From positions 1 to 41,786 of the forward strand of contig CAUTYX010000014.1 of assembly GCA_963542695.1 (NCBI GenBank): a DNA stretch of 41,786 bases, read 5' to 3'. Shown piece after piece: positions 7,852 through 16,630 of the stretch (within the stretch, counting starts at the first letter, position 1; every line of letters begins with the position of its first letter). This stretch comes from RUG100 sp963542695. GTDB lineage: Bacteria; Bacillota; Clostridia; Peptostreptococcales; Anaerovoracaceae. Under the pieces are notes generated by a model that did no database searches, had not been told where the DNA came from, and was given only the letters and a program-made list of their open reading frames with translations. The position numbers were made by a program, and so were the translations under genes.

Positions 7852-8274
7852 ATGAGCAGGGATGTGTATCGTGTAAAAAAACAAGGCCGCATTAAATCAA
7901 TTTTTAAAGAATTGATACCGGATGAAATAAACATAGCTAATTTAGCCTTAAATAGTGAATCTACAGAAGGAGGATTAGGGGAAGCAAGCTCCGCCCAGCT
8001 ACAGAATATCTACACATATTTCTTTTTCCGAATTGCAGCAGAATATTTGGAAGAAGATGTAGATGAACTGGTTTCCATGCCGGTTACCATTGAAACATAT
8101 AAAGACAAGGTGTATGCAGAATGCCAACATGAAGAGGGTACTGTGTATCTTAGCTTCTCTGATGATTGCCGGAAAGTTTACATGCTGGAAGTCAATGGGG
8201 AAACAGTTTTTGATGACCCGGAAGGAAAGAATGTTGAGGAAGAAAAGGATGTTGTTGAAGAAATAGACGACTGA
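7852..8274 (+). CDS. Hypothetical protein, 140 aa
   Basis: I do not recognise this protein. It starts with a basic N-terminus (MSRDVYRVKKQGRIKSIFKE), has a mixed alpha/beta middle that includes an aromatic run YTYFFF, and ends in an acidic tail of Glu, Asp and Val from residue 125. No signal peptide or membrane helix is evident, so it is probably a cytosolic acidic protein. The start has a fair ribosome binding site (GCGAGG, 7 bases upstream). It lies 42 bases after the aminopeptidase and 71 bases before the aconitase-like gene. Base composition resembles that of its neighbours, so it is probably a real, lineage-restricted gene. Confidence 0.8.
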   Translation: MSRDVYRVKKQGRIKSIFKELIPDEINIANLALNSESTEGGLGEASSAQLQNIYTYFFFRIAAEYLEEDVDELVSMPVTIETYKDKVYAECQHEEGTVYLSFSDDCRKVYMLEVNGETVFDDPEGKNVEEEKDVVEEIDD

Positions 8275-8345
8275 TAATATAATAAATTCATTGTCTGTAA
8301 TGCAATTGAAAAAACAACAAAGAAAACATATAAAGAGGTATTGGT

Positions 8346-10625
8346 ATGGTGAAACTGCACAACGAAGAAGCATATTTAGTAAGAGGCAAAGATATTATCT
8401 CTGCCTCGGAGAGCCAGAAAGTGGCTGCATTAACCGGCTCAGAGCCTAACAAAGAGGAAGCAAAGAAAGGCACGATGGCCTATTCTATTTTGGAAAATCA
8501 CAACAAATCCGGCAACATGGAGCAGCTGGAGATTACCTTTGATGCCATGGCTTCTCACGATATTACTTTTGTTGGTATTATTCAAACGGCAAGAGCATCC
8601 GGAATGGAAAAATTTCCATTGCCTTACGTTCTGACCAACTGTCACAATTCACTATGTGCTGTGGGGGGAACCATTAATGAAGACGACCACGTATTCGGAT
8701 TGTCCGCTGCGAAAAAATATGGCGGCATTTTCGTACCGCCACACATTGCCGTTATCCACCAGTACATGAGGGAAATGATGGCCGGATGTGGTCGTATGAT
8801 TCTGGGATCTGATAGCCATACTCGCTACGGAGCGCTTGGGACTATGGCCATGGGCGAAGGCGGTGGTGAACTGGTGAAGCAGCTGTTGGAGGACACGTAT
8901 GACATTGCGTATCCGGAAGTTGTCGGTATGTATTTAACCGGCAGACCGGCTCCGGGGATTGGCCCTCAGGATATTGCATTGGCGATTATCGGTGCCGTTT
9001 ACGAAAATGGATATGTTAAAAACAAGGTAATGGAATTTATGGGTCCCGGGGTGGCTTCTATGACAACGGATTATCGTAATGCCGTTGATGTTATGACCAC
9101 AGAAACTACATGTCTGTCTTCCATATGGATTACCGATGAGGATACCAAAGCCTTCCTGACCCAACATGGTAGAGGCGATGCCTACCGCCAGCTGGCACCG
9201 GCTGATTTGGCATACTACGATGGCATGATTGAAGTGGATTTATCCTCTATCAAGCCGATGATTGCCTTGCCGTTCCATCCTAGCAATACCTATGAGATTG
9301 AAACGCTTAATGCCAACTTGGAGGATATTCTACACAGTGTAGAAGAAAACGCAAAAGAAATTACCAGCAATCCGGACATTGATTTTTCCTTACAGGATAA
9401 GATTGTAGATGGAAAGCTACAGGTGCAGCAGGGGATTATTGCCGGTTGCGCCGGAGGCAACTATGTCAACATCATGGATGCAGCACACATTTTGAAAAAT
9501 GCCAATTGTGGAAACGATGTCTTTACATTGTCGGTATATCCATCCTCGCAGGCTGTTTTCATGGACTTGGTGAAAAAAGGAGCCATTGCAGACCTAATGG
9601 CAACCGGTGCTGTTGTAAAGACGGCATTCTGTGGTCCATGTTTTGGAGCAGGAGATACCCCGTCAAACAATGGTCTCAGCATTCGTCATACTACCAGAAA
9701 CTTCCCATCAAGAGAAGGTTCCAAACCGGGAAGCGGTCAGCTATCTTCTGTAGCACTGATGGATGCTCGTTCCATTGCAGCCTCGGCAGCTAATGGCGGC
9801 GTACTGACACCGGCAACAGATGTTGTAGACGACTACGCAACACCGGAATACGATTTTGATGATTCTGTTTACAAGAGCCGAATCTTTAATGGATATTCAA
9901 AAGCAGATGAAGAGGAACAGTTGGTATACGGACCGAATATTAAGGATTGGCCGGAACAAGAAGCCTTGGCGGACCATGTGCTGCTAAAGGTTTGTTCTAA
10001 GATTATGGATCCTGTCACCACTACAGATGAATTGATTCCATCTGGAGAAACCTCTTCCTATCGTTCCAATCCACTAGGGTTGGCGGAGTTTACCTTATCA
10101 AGACGAGATCCGGAGTATGTGGGGCGATCCAAACTGGTACGTGGACTGGAAGAAAATCGCCTTGCGAAAGGAAATGCAGATGAGGAATTAACTGCTGTTT
10201 ACAAAACAATCAAGGAGCTTACACCATCGGTTGTTCCCGAAGATGTTGAAATCGGCAGCATGATTTACTGTGTTCGTCCGGGCGACGGTTCGGCTAGAGA
10301 GCAGGCGGCCAGCTGCCAGAGAGTTCTTGGCGGACTGGCAAATATCTGTTTAGAATATGCAACAAAGAGATACCGTTCTAACGTTATGAACTGGGGAATG
10401 CTGCCATTCCAAATGAAAGAAGAACCTACTTTCAATGTAGGCGACTACATTTACATTCCCAAGATAAAAGAAGCTATGGATGGCGATATGCAGGATATTA
10501 AAGCCTATGTTGTGGGCAGAGAGGTGAAAGAGATTTCCTTGTATATAGCACCTATGACTGATACAGAAAAGGAAATTGTAAAGGCCGGTTGCCTGATTAA
10601 TTTTAACAGAGGACGCAACGCATAG
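8346..10625 (+). CDS. Aconitase-superfamily hydratase
   Basis: This 759-residue 4Fe-4S hydro-lyase belongs to the aconitase/isopropylmalate isomerase superfamily, closest in layout to the uncharacterised YbhJ-type hydratases. The three cluster cysteines appear kept: Cys368 in IAGCAGGNYVN, then Cys429 and Cys432 in AFCGPCFGAGD. The substrate-domain signatures GSDSHTRYGALG (153-164), MGEGGGELVKQLL and RNFPSREG are present. The swivel domain follows from about residue 510 but lacks the usual strong GSSRE-type motif: the equivalent region reads RPGDGSAREQAASC. A citrate-cycle aconitase is less likely than a hydratase acting on another hydroxy acid. The ribosome binding site is AAGAGG, 8 bases before ATG. 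No isocitrate dehydrogenase or leuD-type partner is adjacent. Confidence 0.85.
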   Translation: MVKLHNEEAYLVRGKDIISASESQKVAALTGSEPNKEEAKKGTMAYSILENHNKSGNMEQLEITFDAMASHDITFVGIIQTARASGMEKFPLPYVLTNCHNSLCAVGGTINEDDHVFGLSAAKKYGGIFVPPHIAVIHQYMREMMAGCGRMILGSDSHTRYGALGTMAMGEGGGELVKQLLEDTYDIAYPEVVGMYLTGRPAPGIGPQDIALAIIGAVYENGYVKNKVMEFMGPGVASMTTDYRNAVDVMTTETTCLSSIWITDEDTKAFLTQHGRGDAYRQLAPADLAYYDGMIEVDLSSIKPMIALPFHPSNTYEIETLNANLEDILHSVEENAKEITSNPDIDFSLQDKIVDGKLQVQQGIIAGCAGGNYVNIMDAAHILKNANCGNDVFTLSVYPSSQAVFMDLVKKGAIADLMATGAVVKTAFCGPCFGAGDTPSNNGLSIRHTTRNFPSREGSKPGSGQLSSVALMDARSIAASAANGGVLTPATDVVDDYATPEYDFDDSVYKSRIFNGYSKADEEEQLVYGPNIKDWPEQEALADHVLLKVCSKIMDPVTTTDELIPSGETSSYRSNPLGLAEFTLSRRDPEYVGRSKLVRGLEENRLAKGNADEELTAVYKTIKELTPSVVPEDVEIGSMIYCVRPGDGSAREQAASCQRVLGGLANICLEYATKRYRSNVMNWGMLPFQMKEEPTFNVGDYIYIPKIKEAMDGDMQDIKAYVVGREVKEISLYIAPMTDTEKEIVKAGCLINFNRGRNA

Positions 10626-10646
10626 AAGACCGAGGAGGAATCGAAA

Positions 10647-12149
10647 ATGATCGATTTTCTAAAGGAGCATGTAGCCAAAAAACCGGTATCTTTTCATATG
10701 CCCGGTCATAAAGGAGCAGAGTTTTTTAGGAAATACGGTTATGGAAAAGAAATTTCCCGGTTGGTAGATTGGGATATTACAGAAATTGCCGGCGCTGACA
10801 ATTTATTTCAGCCGGAAGGCATTATTTTGGAGACTCAAAAAAAATACGCAAGGCTGTATGATGTGGCGCATTCCTATTTGCTGGTTAACGGGACCAGTGG
10901 CGGATTGATGGCGGCGGTTATGGCAGCAGCGCCCAGGGGATCTTCTATTGTTGTCGCGCGAAATTGTCATAAATCTATTATTAACGGGCTGATCCTAGGA
11001 GGGATACAGCCCGTCTATGCATATCCGCAGGTGGATTCTATCTGGGGGATTTGCAGCCAGGTGTCGGTAGAGGAAATACAACGCTGCTTGGAACAATGTC
11101 CGGAAGCAAAAGCGGTGGTACTGCCTAGTCCAAATTATTATGGCATATGCAGTGATATTGAGGCGATTGTGAAACTGGTGCATAGTTATAATAAGATTCT
11201 CATTGTGGACCAGGCCCACGGCGCCCATCTTCATTTTTTTAAAGCGTTTTCTTCAGAGGGTAGGAAGTCCTTGCCGGATTTACCTCCATCGGCAGAGTCT
11301 TGCGGGGCGGACATCGTGGTTAACAGTACCCATAAAACACTGGCTTCTCTTACCCAAAGCGCAGTATTGAATTTGCAAGGGGAAAGAGTTAACAGACTAG
11401 TGCTGGAAGAACGTCTCAGTCGGGTAGAAAGCACCAGCCCCTCTTATATTCTTATGGCCATGCTGGAGATAAACAGACGAATTATAGAAGAACATGGGAA
11501 AGTAATCTTTTCTGCATGGAAGGAAAATCTACTGGAATTTTATGCACAGGCAAAAGAGATATCGCAGCTGAAAGTCATGGAACCGGCAAGGTTGTTTGAC
11601 TGGACGAAAATCAATATGGCAGTAGGAGGGGTAGCGGCAGACGGGGCAACAGATACTTCCATGGTAGACGGCAGACTTCTTGATAAAGCGCTGCGGGAAA
11701 AAAACATCTTTTCTGAATTGTATACCGGTGATTCGGTAATGTGTATGACCGGTATCGGTACAACAACAGATGATTTAAATAAGTTGCTTGCCGGTTTGAA
11801 AGACATCTGTGACCATAGGGCGACCGGCAGCACCGGAAACCATAATACAGCCCCAATTAGCCACGGGAACCCTTGCACTGAACGAATCAACATGGCAGCA
11901 CAGATTACCGGTGCCGGGGTGGGTCAGGTTCACTCTATCCCGCAGGAAACTCAGTATGTTTCCATGGAGGAGGCTGCCGAGAGAATCTGCGCCGGAGCAG
12001 TAATCCCATATCCTCCGGGGATTCCTCTTTGTTGCCCGGGAGAAGTGATTACCGAGGATGTCATGGGGGTATGCAAGGATATGAGATCCCGTGGAGAAAA
12101 AGTCATGGGAATTACAGATACTAATGAAGTTTTAGTTGGAAAGGAATAG
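10647..12149 (+). CDS. Orn/Lys/Arg decarboxylase-family PLP enzyme
   Basis: This is a fold-type I pyridoxal-phosphate protein of the short (500-residue) YaaO/SpeA-like group. The N-terminal signature is VSFHMPGHKG (14-23). The cofactor pocket follows with YLLVNGTSGG (77-86), the ring-stacking His in ARNCHKSI, the Asp of IVDQAHGAH near residue 188, and the Schiff-base lysine Lys230 in NSTHKTLASL. The C-terminal domain contains the usual PYPPGIPLCCPGE motif. Decarboxylation of lysine, arginine or ornithine is likely, but the substrate cannot be read from the sequence. A strong GAGGAGG lies about 9 bases before ATG. In many Firmicutes this gene sits before tmk and holB; here it runs directly into tatD. 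Confidence 0.92.
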   Translation: MIDFLKEHVAKKPVSFHMPGHKGAEFFRKYGYGKEISRLVDWDITEIAGADNLFQPEGIILETQKKYARLYDVAHSYLLVNGTSGGLMAAVMAAAPRGSSIVVARNCHKSIINGLILGGIQPVYAYPQVDSIWGICSQVSVEEIQRCLEQCPEAKAVVLPSPNYYGICSDIEAIVKLVHSYNKILIVDQAHGAHLHFFKAFSSEGRKSLPDLPPSAESCGADIVVNSTHKTLASLTQSAVLNLQGERVNRLVLEERLSRVESTSPSYILMAMLEINRRIIEEHGKVIFSAWKENLLEFYAQAKEISQLKVMEPARLFDWTKINMAVGGVAADGATDTSMVDGRLLDKALREKNIFSELYTGDSVMCMTGIGTTTDDLNKLLAGLKDICDHRATGSTGNHNTAPISHGNPCTERINMAAQITGAGVGQVHSIPQETQYVSMEEAAERICAGAVIPYPPGIPLCCPGEVITEDVMGVCKDMRSRGEKVMGITDTNEVLVGKE

Positions 12150-12992
12150 ATGCGTATGCTATTTGATTCACATTCACATATTAACGAAGAAAATTTTACG
12201 CCGGAACAACGGCAGCAGGTCATTGATGAAATCCAAGCTTGCCCTCAATTGGAGTATGTTATGGATATTGGCTGCGATATTCCCAGCTCTGTTATGGCGG
12301 CAGATCATAGCGAGGTCTACCCATGGTGTTATGGTGCAGTGGGAATTCATCCACATGGGGCTTCTGAGATGAAAGATGGCGATCTTGAAATATTACGCCA
12401 GTTGACAGAAAAAGAAGGAGTGGTAGCGATAGGTGAAATCGGCCTTGACTTTCATTATGACCATTCTCCAAGAGACATCCAGCGGCAATGTTTTAGAGAA
12501 CAGATTGCCCTTGCCAATAGCTTGAAGATGCCTATCGTGATTCACAGCCGAGAGGCTGACAGAGAAGTAATGGACATTCTTATTGAGGAAGGGGCATTTA
12601 GCAAGGAGCGACGGGAATATTTCCCCACGCGTAAAAACACAGAAGGTTTTGAAAAGGCGACGCCTTCTGCAGGTGTATTAATTCACTGTTACTCCGGCAG
12701 TGCAGAGTTGGCCAAGGAATATGTTGCATTAGGAGCGGATCTTGGGATTGCAGGTCCTATCACCTATAAAAACAACAAGAAAACAGTAAAAGTGGTAGAG
12801 GAAATTCCCCTGGAATTTTTAATGATAGAGACAGATGCTCCGTATTTGGCGCCGGTTCCTTTTAGAGGAAAACGAAATCGGTCTGCTTATGTGGAATACA
12901 CGGCACGGCGGATTGCAGAAATAAAAGAGGTTTCCTATGAAGAGGTGGCGGCAATTACTATGGAGAATGCCAAGAGGTTTTATCGGATATGA
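12150..12992 (+). CDS. tatD: TatD family metal-dependent DNase
   Basis: This is an amidohydrolase-fold 3'-5' DNase of the TatD/YcfH group, cytosolic and involved in DNA turnover. Metal-binding motifs are FDSHSHIN (HxH), VAIGEIGLDFHY, VIHSREA, LIHCYSGS and MIETDAPYLAP. At 280 residues it is about 25 longer than usual because of a charged insert, REYFPTRKNTEGFEKATPS (about residues 153-171), before the conserved LIHCYSG. ATG 12150 directly follows the previous stop. An in-frame ATG at 12156 would have better spacing (10 rather than 4 bases) from AAAGGA and gives the typical start MLFDSHSHI. The tilS start overlaps its end by 4 bases (ATGA), so translation is probably coupled. Confidence 0.95.
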   Translation: MRMLFDSHSHINEENFTPEQRQQVIDEIQACPQLEYVMDIGCDIPSSVMAADHSEVYPWCYGAVGIHPHGASEMKDGDLEILRQLTEKEGVVAIGEIGLDFHYDHSPRDIQRQCFREQIALANSLKMPIVIHSREADREVMDILIEEGAFSKERREYFPTRKNTEGFEKATPSAGVLIHCYSGSAELAKEYVALGADLGIAGPITYKNNKKTVKVVEEIPLEFLMIETDAPYLAPVPFRGKRNRSAYVEYTARRIAEIKEVSYEEVAAITMENAKRFYRI

Positions 12993-14464
12993 CAACATTG
13001 GAGGACAAGGTTAAAAAAACTATAGAAAAGCATCACATGCTCACAAAAGGTGACCGGGTGATTTTAGGGTTGTCGGGAGGGTCTGATTCTCTGAGCCTTT
13101 TTTATGTACTAAAAGACTTGTCCAAAGAGTTGGAATTACGTTTGTATTGTGTTCATGTAAACCATATGTTTCGCAAAGAAGAGGCCATAGAGGATCAAAA
13201 ATGCGTAGAGGCATTGTGTAAAAAATATGAAACTCCTTGTTATAGCTATGTGGTAGACTGTCCGGCTATGGCAAAAGAGAAAGGTTTATCTTTGGAAGAA
13301 GCCGGTCGCAAAGCCAGGTACGATGCCTTTGGCAAAGCGGTCATGGCGGTTTCTCAAGTAGACTCTCTTGAAAAAAGCAATACTAGTTGTGAAAAGAATT
13401 GCCAAATAAAAGTGGCTGTGGCGCAAAACCAAAACGACCAGGCGGAAACGGTGCTAATGCGAGTGATTCGCGGAACCGGCCTTGAGGGGCTTGGGGCAAT
13501 GGAGTATAGCCGAGAAGATTCCCGTGGATACGCAGTAATTCGACCACTTTTGGATGTTCCAAGAAAAGAAATCGAAGCTTACTGCCGACAGCAGAAATTG
13601 ATGCCGCGACTGGATTATACCAATGAAGATGATCGGTATATGCGCAATCGAATTCGTCACCGACTGCTGCCATATTTAGAGGCAAACTATAACTCCAATA
13701 TCAGAGAAGGACTTAGTCGCATGGCCGAAAACCTGCAAAATGATAAGGTGTATCTGCAGCAACAGGTGGCGCTGGCTATGGAATCGGTTTCTTTCAAAAC
13801 TCACGGTGACAGCGATAATGAAAGTGAAGCAAGTAAAAAGGTTTTATTCTATAGAGATAGACTGCAGGCATTACCGAAAGCACTACGAAATAGAATTATT
13901 CGAAACGGCTTTATAAAGGTAGGTTTAGATAAAGACGTTACAACTGCCCATTTGCAGCAAGCAAATAGCTTGCTGGACTCAGGCAAAGCGTCCGGCGAAA
14001 CGGATTTCCCTTGTGGGTATCAATTTCACGTTTCCTACAATCAGGTGTTTATGACAGCACCGGGTGGGGAATCAGAAAAGACAGTACCGCTAAAACTAAA
14101 GAAAACCTTCATATCGCTAAAGACACTAAGATTAATGGAAGCTAACAGACAAGATTCCTTGAAACGACCGGTTTGCCGGTTGGACGCCCGGCAAATTGAA
14201 AAAAGGGAAGAAGTCGCAGGCCCTCTGGAGCTGCGAACCAGAAAACCGGGAGACTGGATGGCTATGGGGTATGGGACAAAGAAAATACAAGACTTGTTTG
14301 TAGACAGCCATGTGCCAAAAGAACGGCGAGATACGATATATCTGGTAGCTTTGGGGGATGAAATTCTGTGGATTCCCGACATGGATGGAAAAAGCCGATA
14401 CACGGCTTCCTACAAGGTAGGAGACCATACGGTACAGGTGCTGCAACTTGAAATCATAAAATGA
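12989..14464 (+). CDS. tilS: tRNA(Ile)-lysidine synthetase
   Basis: The enzyme uses ATP to attach lysine to C34 of the CAU-anticodon isoleucine tRNA, changing both codon and charging identity; it is essential in most bacteria. The PP-loop LGLSGGSDSLSLF lies near residue 27. The second signature reads VAQNQNDQAETVLMRVIRGTGLEGL, with Gln where many members have His. Just before it is an insert rich in Ser, Asn and Lys with two cysteines (about residues 117-132). The C-terminal lysidine-binding domain has the typical RKPGDWMAMGYGTKKIQDLFVD motif. The length, 491 residues, is normal for the full-length form. It overlaps tatD by 4 bases and lies 72 bases before ftsH; the hpt gene usual in between is absent. 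Confidence 0.96.
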   Translation: MTTLEDKVKKTIEKHHMLTKGDRVILGLSGGSDSLSLFYVLKDLSKELELRLYCVHVNHMFRKEEAIEDQKCVEALCKKYETPCYSYVVDCPAMAKEKGLSLEEAGRKARYDAFGKAVMAVSQVDSLEKSNTSCEKNCQIKVAVAQNQNDQAETVLMRVIRGTGLEGLGAMEYSREDSRGYAVIRPLLDVPRKEIEAYCRQQKLMPRLDYTNEDDRYMRNRIRHRLLPYLEANYNSNIREGLSRMAENLQNDKVYLQQQVALAMESVSFKTHGDSDNESEASKKVLFYRDRLQALPKALRNRIIRNGFIKVGLDKDVTTAHLQQANSLLDSGKASGETDFPCGYQFHVSYNQVFMTAPGGESEKTVPLKLKKTFISLKTLRLMEANRQDSLKRPVCRLDARQIEKREEVAGPLELRTRKPGDWMAMGYGTKKIQDLFVDSHVPKERRDTIYLVALGDEILWIPDMDGKSRYTASYKVGDHTVQVLQLEIIK

Positions 14465-14536
14465 GTATGATAGAATTTATAAGCTTGTATCTAAGCGTAA
14501 GAGCAGAGCGATAACGGGAATAAAGGAGATTGACAT

Positions 14537-16630
14537 TTGAGAAAATTATCTAAAAATATAATCATTTATGTGCTGATCTTTGTAGTGATCGTTACCATGG
14601 CCTTAGTTTTCAGCACAGCAACTAAGGAACCGATAAAGGAAGTTAGTCTTTCTAAAATCACCAATGAACTGGCTTCCCGTAATGTGTCCAAGCTGAATGT
14701 TGATAATAATAAGATGCGGATGACGGCTACGCTAAAGGGTTCCGGTGAAAAAATCCAGGCAAATTACACGGCATCAGATTATATGCTGCTGGATCAAAAG
14801 TACATATTGCCACAGATGGAAGATGGTAAATTGACCGTTTCTCCGGCACCTCCTAAGGAAACGCCGTGGTACATTTCTATTTTGCCAACGGCTATTATGG
14901 TTATCGTTTTGATATTCTTCTGGTTTATGATCATGAACCAGCAAGGCGGTGGCGGCAAAGCCATGCAATTCGGCCGCAGCAAAGCAAAATTGCAAAAGGA
15001 CGGGGATCAGAGAAAGATTACCTTTAAGGATGTGGCCGGTCTAAAGGAAGAGAAAGAAGAACTGGAAGAGGTTGTTGATTTCTTAAAGCATCCTCGTAGA
15101 TACAATAGCTTAGGAGCAAGAATTCCAAAGGGAATTTTGCTGGTAGGTCCTCCGGGAACCGGTAAAACCTATGTATCGCGTGCTACGGCAGGCGAGGCCG
15201 GTGTGCCGTTCTTTACAATTAGTGGTTCTGAGTTTGTTGAAATGTTTGTGGGTGTTGGTGCCAGCCGTGTTCGTGACCTTTTTGATCAGGCTAAGAAAAA
15301 CGCTCCTTGCATTGTTTTCATTGATGAAATTGATGCGGTAGGGCGCAAGCGTGGAGCCGGATTAGGCGGCGGCCACGATGAAAGAGAACAGACCTTAAAC
15401 CAGTTGCTGGTAGAAATGGATGGATTTGCGGAAAACTCCGGCATTATTATCTTGGCAGCTACCAACCGTCCTGACGTTTTGGATCCGGCACTTTTGAGAC
15501 CGGGACGTTTCGACAGACAGATTGTCATTGGAGTTCCTGATGTGGCCGGCAGAGAAGCTATCTTTCAGGTGCATTCTCGCAATAAACCCTTGGCTCCTGA
15601 TGTAAAGCCGAAGGTGTTGGCAAGAAGAACGCCGGGCTTTACCCCTGCGGATATTGAAAACATGCTTAACGAAGCGGCTCTTTTGACAGCCAGAAGAAAT
15701 GGCCGGCAGATTCGTATGGATGAAATCGAAGAAGCCGTAACAAAGGTTATTGCAGGACCGGAAAAGAAGAGCCGTGTTATCAGTGAAGAAGAACGGCGGT
15801 TGACCGCCTTCCATGAAGCAGGTCACGCAGTGGTGGCAAGATCCTTGCCAAAGAGTGATCCGGTACACCAGATTACCATTATTCCTCGTGGTCGAGCCGG
15901 TGGATTTACCATGACCTTGCCAAAGGAAGATCGCAGCTACGGCACCAAGGAAGTTATGCGGGAACAGATTATTCATCTGCTGGGCGGCCGTGTTGCAGAA
16001 AAATTAACTTTAGAAGATATCAGCACCGGTGCCAGTAACGATATCCAGAGAGCTACAGATATTGCTCGTGATATGGTTACCAAATATGGATTTTCTGAAA
16101 AACTGGGACCTGTTAATTATAGTTCCGGTGATGAGGTGTTCCTTGGAAAAGACTTCTCTAAGACACAGAACTACTCAGAAGGTGTGGCTGCGGAAATCGA
16201 TGAAGAAATTCGCAACATCATTGAGGACGCTTTCCGTCAGTGCGAGAGTATCCTTACAGGTCATATGGATCAATTAAAGGTCGTTGCCGATGCGCTGTTA
16301 CGGCTGGAAACCTTAGACGGGAAACAGTTTGAAAGACTGTATACCGGTGAAATCAGTGCAGAAGATTTGGAACATGAGGTCAACGACCAAATGGAAAAAA
16401 TCAAAGAAGCCAATCGTCAAGAAGCGGCAGAAAGCGAAAGCTTGGAATTTGTCGGTGCCGATGTGGAAGAAGGTATCATCCTTTCTCCGGAGGAAGAGGA
16501 AGACTTGTCGGTGTATGATACAGATTATCTAAATGCCGATGATCCGGAGTCGGAAGTGGACCAAGAGAATTCGGAGCCGGAAAAGGTTGCGGACTCCCAT
16601 AGCGATTCTGAAGACGGGGCAGAAAAATGA
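14537..16630 (+). CDS. ftsH: ATP-dependent zinc metalloprotease FtsH
   Basis: This membrane-anchored AAA protease degrades misassembled membrane proteins and unstable regulators as a hexamer. It has transmembrane helices at about 8-25 and 113-133 flanking an extracytoplasmic domain. Walker A GPPGTGKT is at 204-211, Walker B FIDEID around 261-266, the second region of homology at ATNRPDVLDPALLRPGRFD, and the zinc site HEAGH at 426-430. The 697-residue length exceeds the usual 610-660 because of a very acidic tail from about 625 (many Glu, Asp and Ser). The start is TTG 14537, with AAAGGAGA 7 bases upstream. The pucR-like gene begins inside its stop (ATGA overlap). Confidence 0.97.
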   Translation: MRKLSKNIIIYVLIFVVIVTMALVFSTATKEPIKEVSLSKITNELASRNVSKLNVDNNKMRMTATLKGSGEKIQANYTASDYMLLDQKYILPQMEDGKLTVSPAPPKETPWYISILPTAIMVIVLIFFWFMIMNQQGGGGKAMQFGRSKAKLQKDGDQRKITFKDVAGLKEEKEELEEVVDFLKHPRRYNSLGARIPKGILLVGPPGTGKTYVSRATAGEAGVPFFTISGSEFVEMFVGVGASRVRDLFDQAKKNAPCIVFIDEIDAVGRKRGAGLGGGHDEREQTLNQLLVEMDGFAENSGIIILAATNRPDVLDPALLRPGRFDRQIVIGVPDVAGREAIFQVHSRNKPLAPDVKPKVLARRTPGFTPADIENMLNEAALLTARRNGRQIRMDEIEEAVTKVIAGPEKKSRVISEEERRLTAFHEAGHAVVARSLPKSDPVHQITIIPRGRAGGFTMTLPKEDRSYGTKEVMREQIIHLLGGRVAEKLTLEDISTGASNDIQRATDIARDMVTKYGFSEKLGPVNYSSGDEVFLGKDFSKTQNYSEGVAAEIDEEIRNIIEDAFRQCESILTGHMDQLKVVADALLRLETLDGKQFERLYTGEISAEDLEHEVNDQMEKIKEANRQEAAESESLEFVGADVEEGIILSPEEEEDLSVYDTDYLNADDPESEVDQENSEPEKVADSHSDSEDGAEK

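Noticed and set aside
8306..8334. TTGAAA-17-TATAAA promoter-like boxes before the aconitase-like gene
   Set aside because: The -10 box overlaps the ribosome binding site and the start of transcription would fall at about 8341, almost at the ATG; probably a chance match in A-rich sequence.
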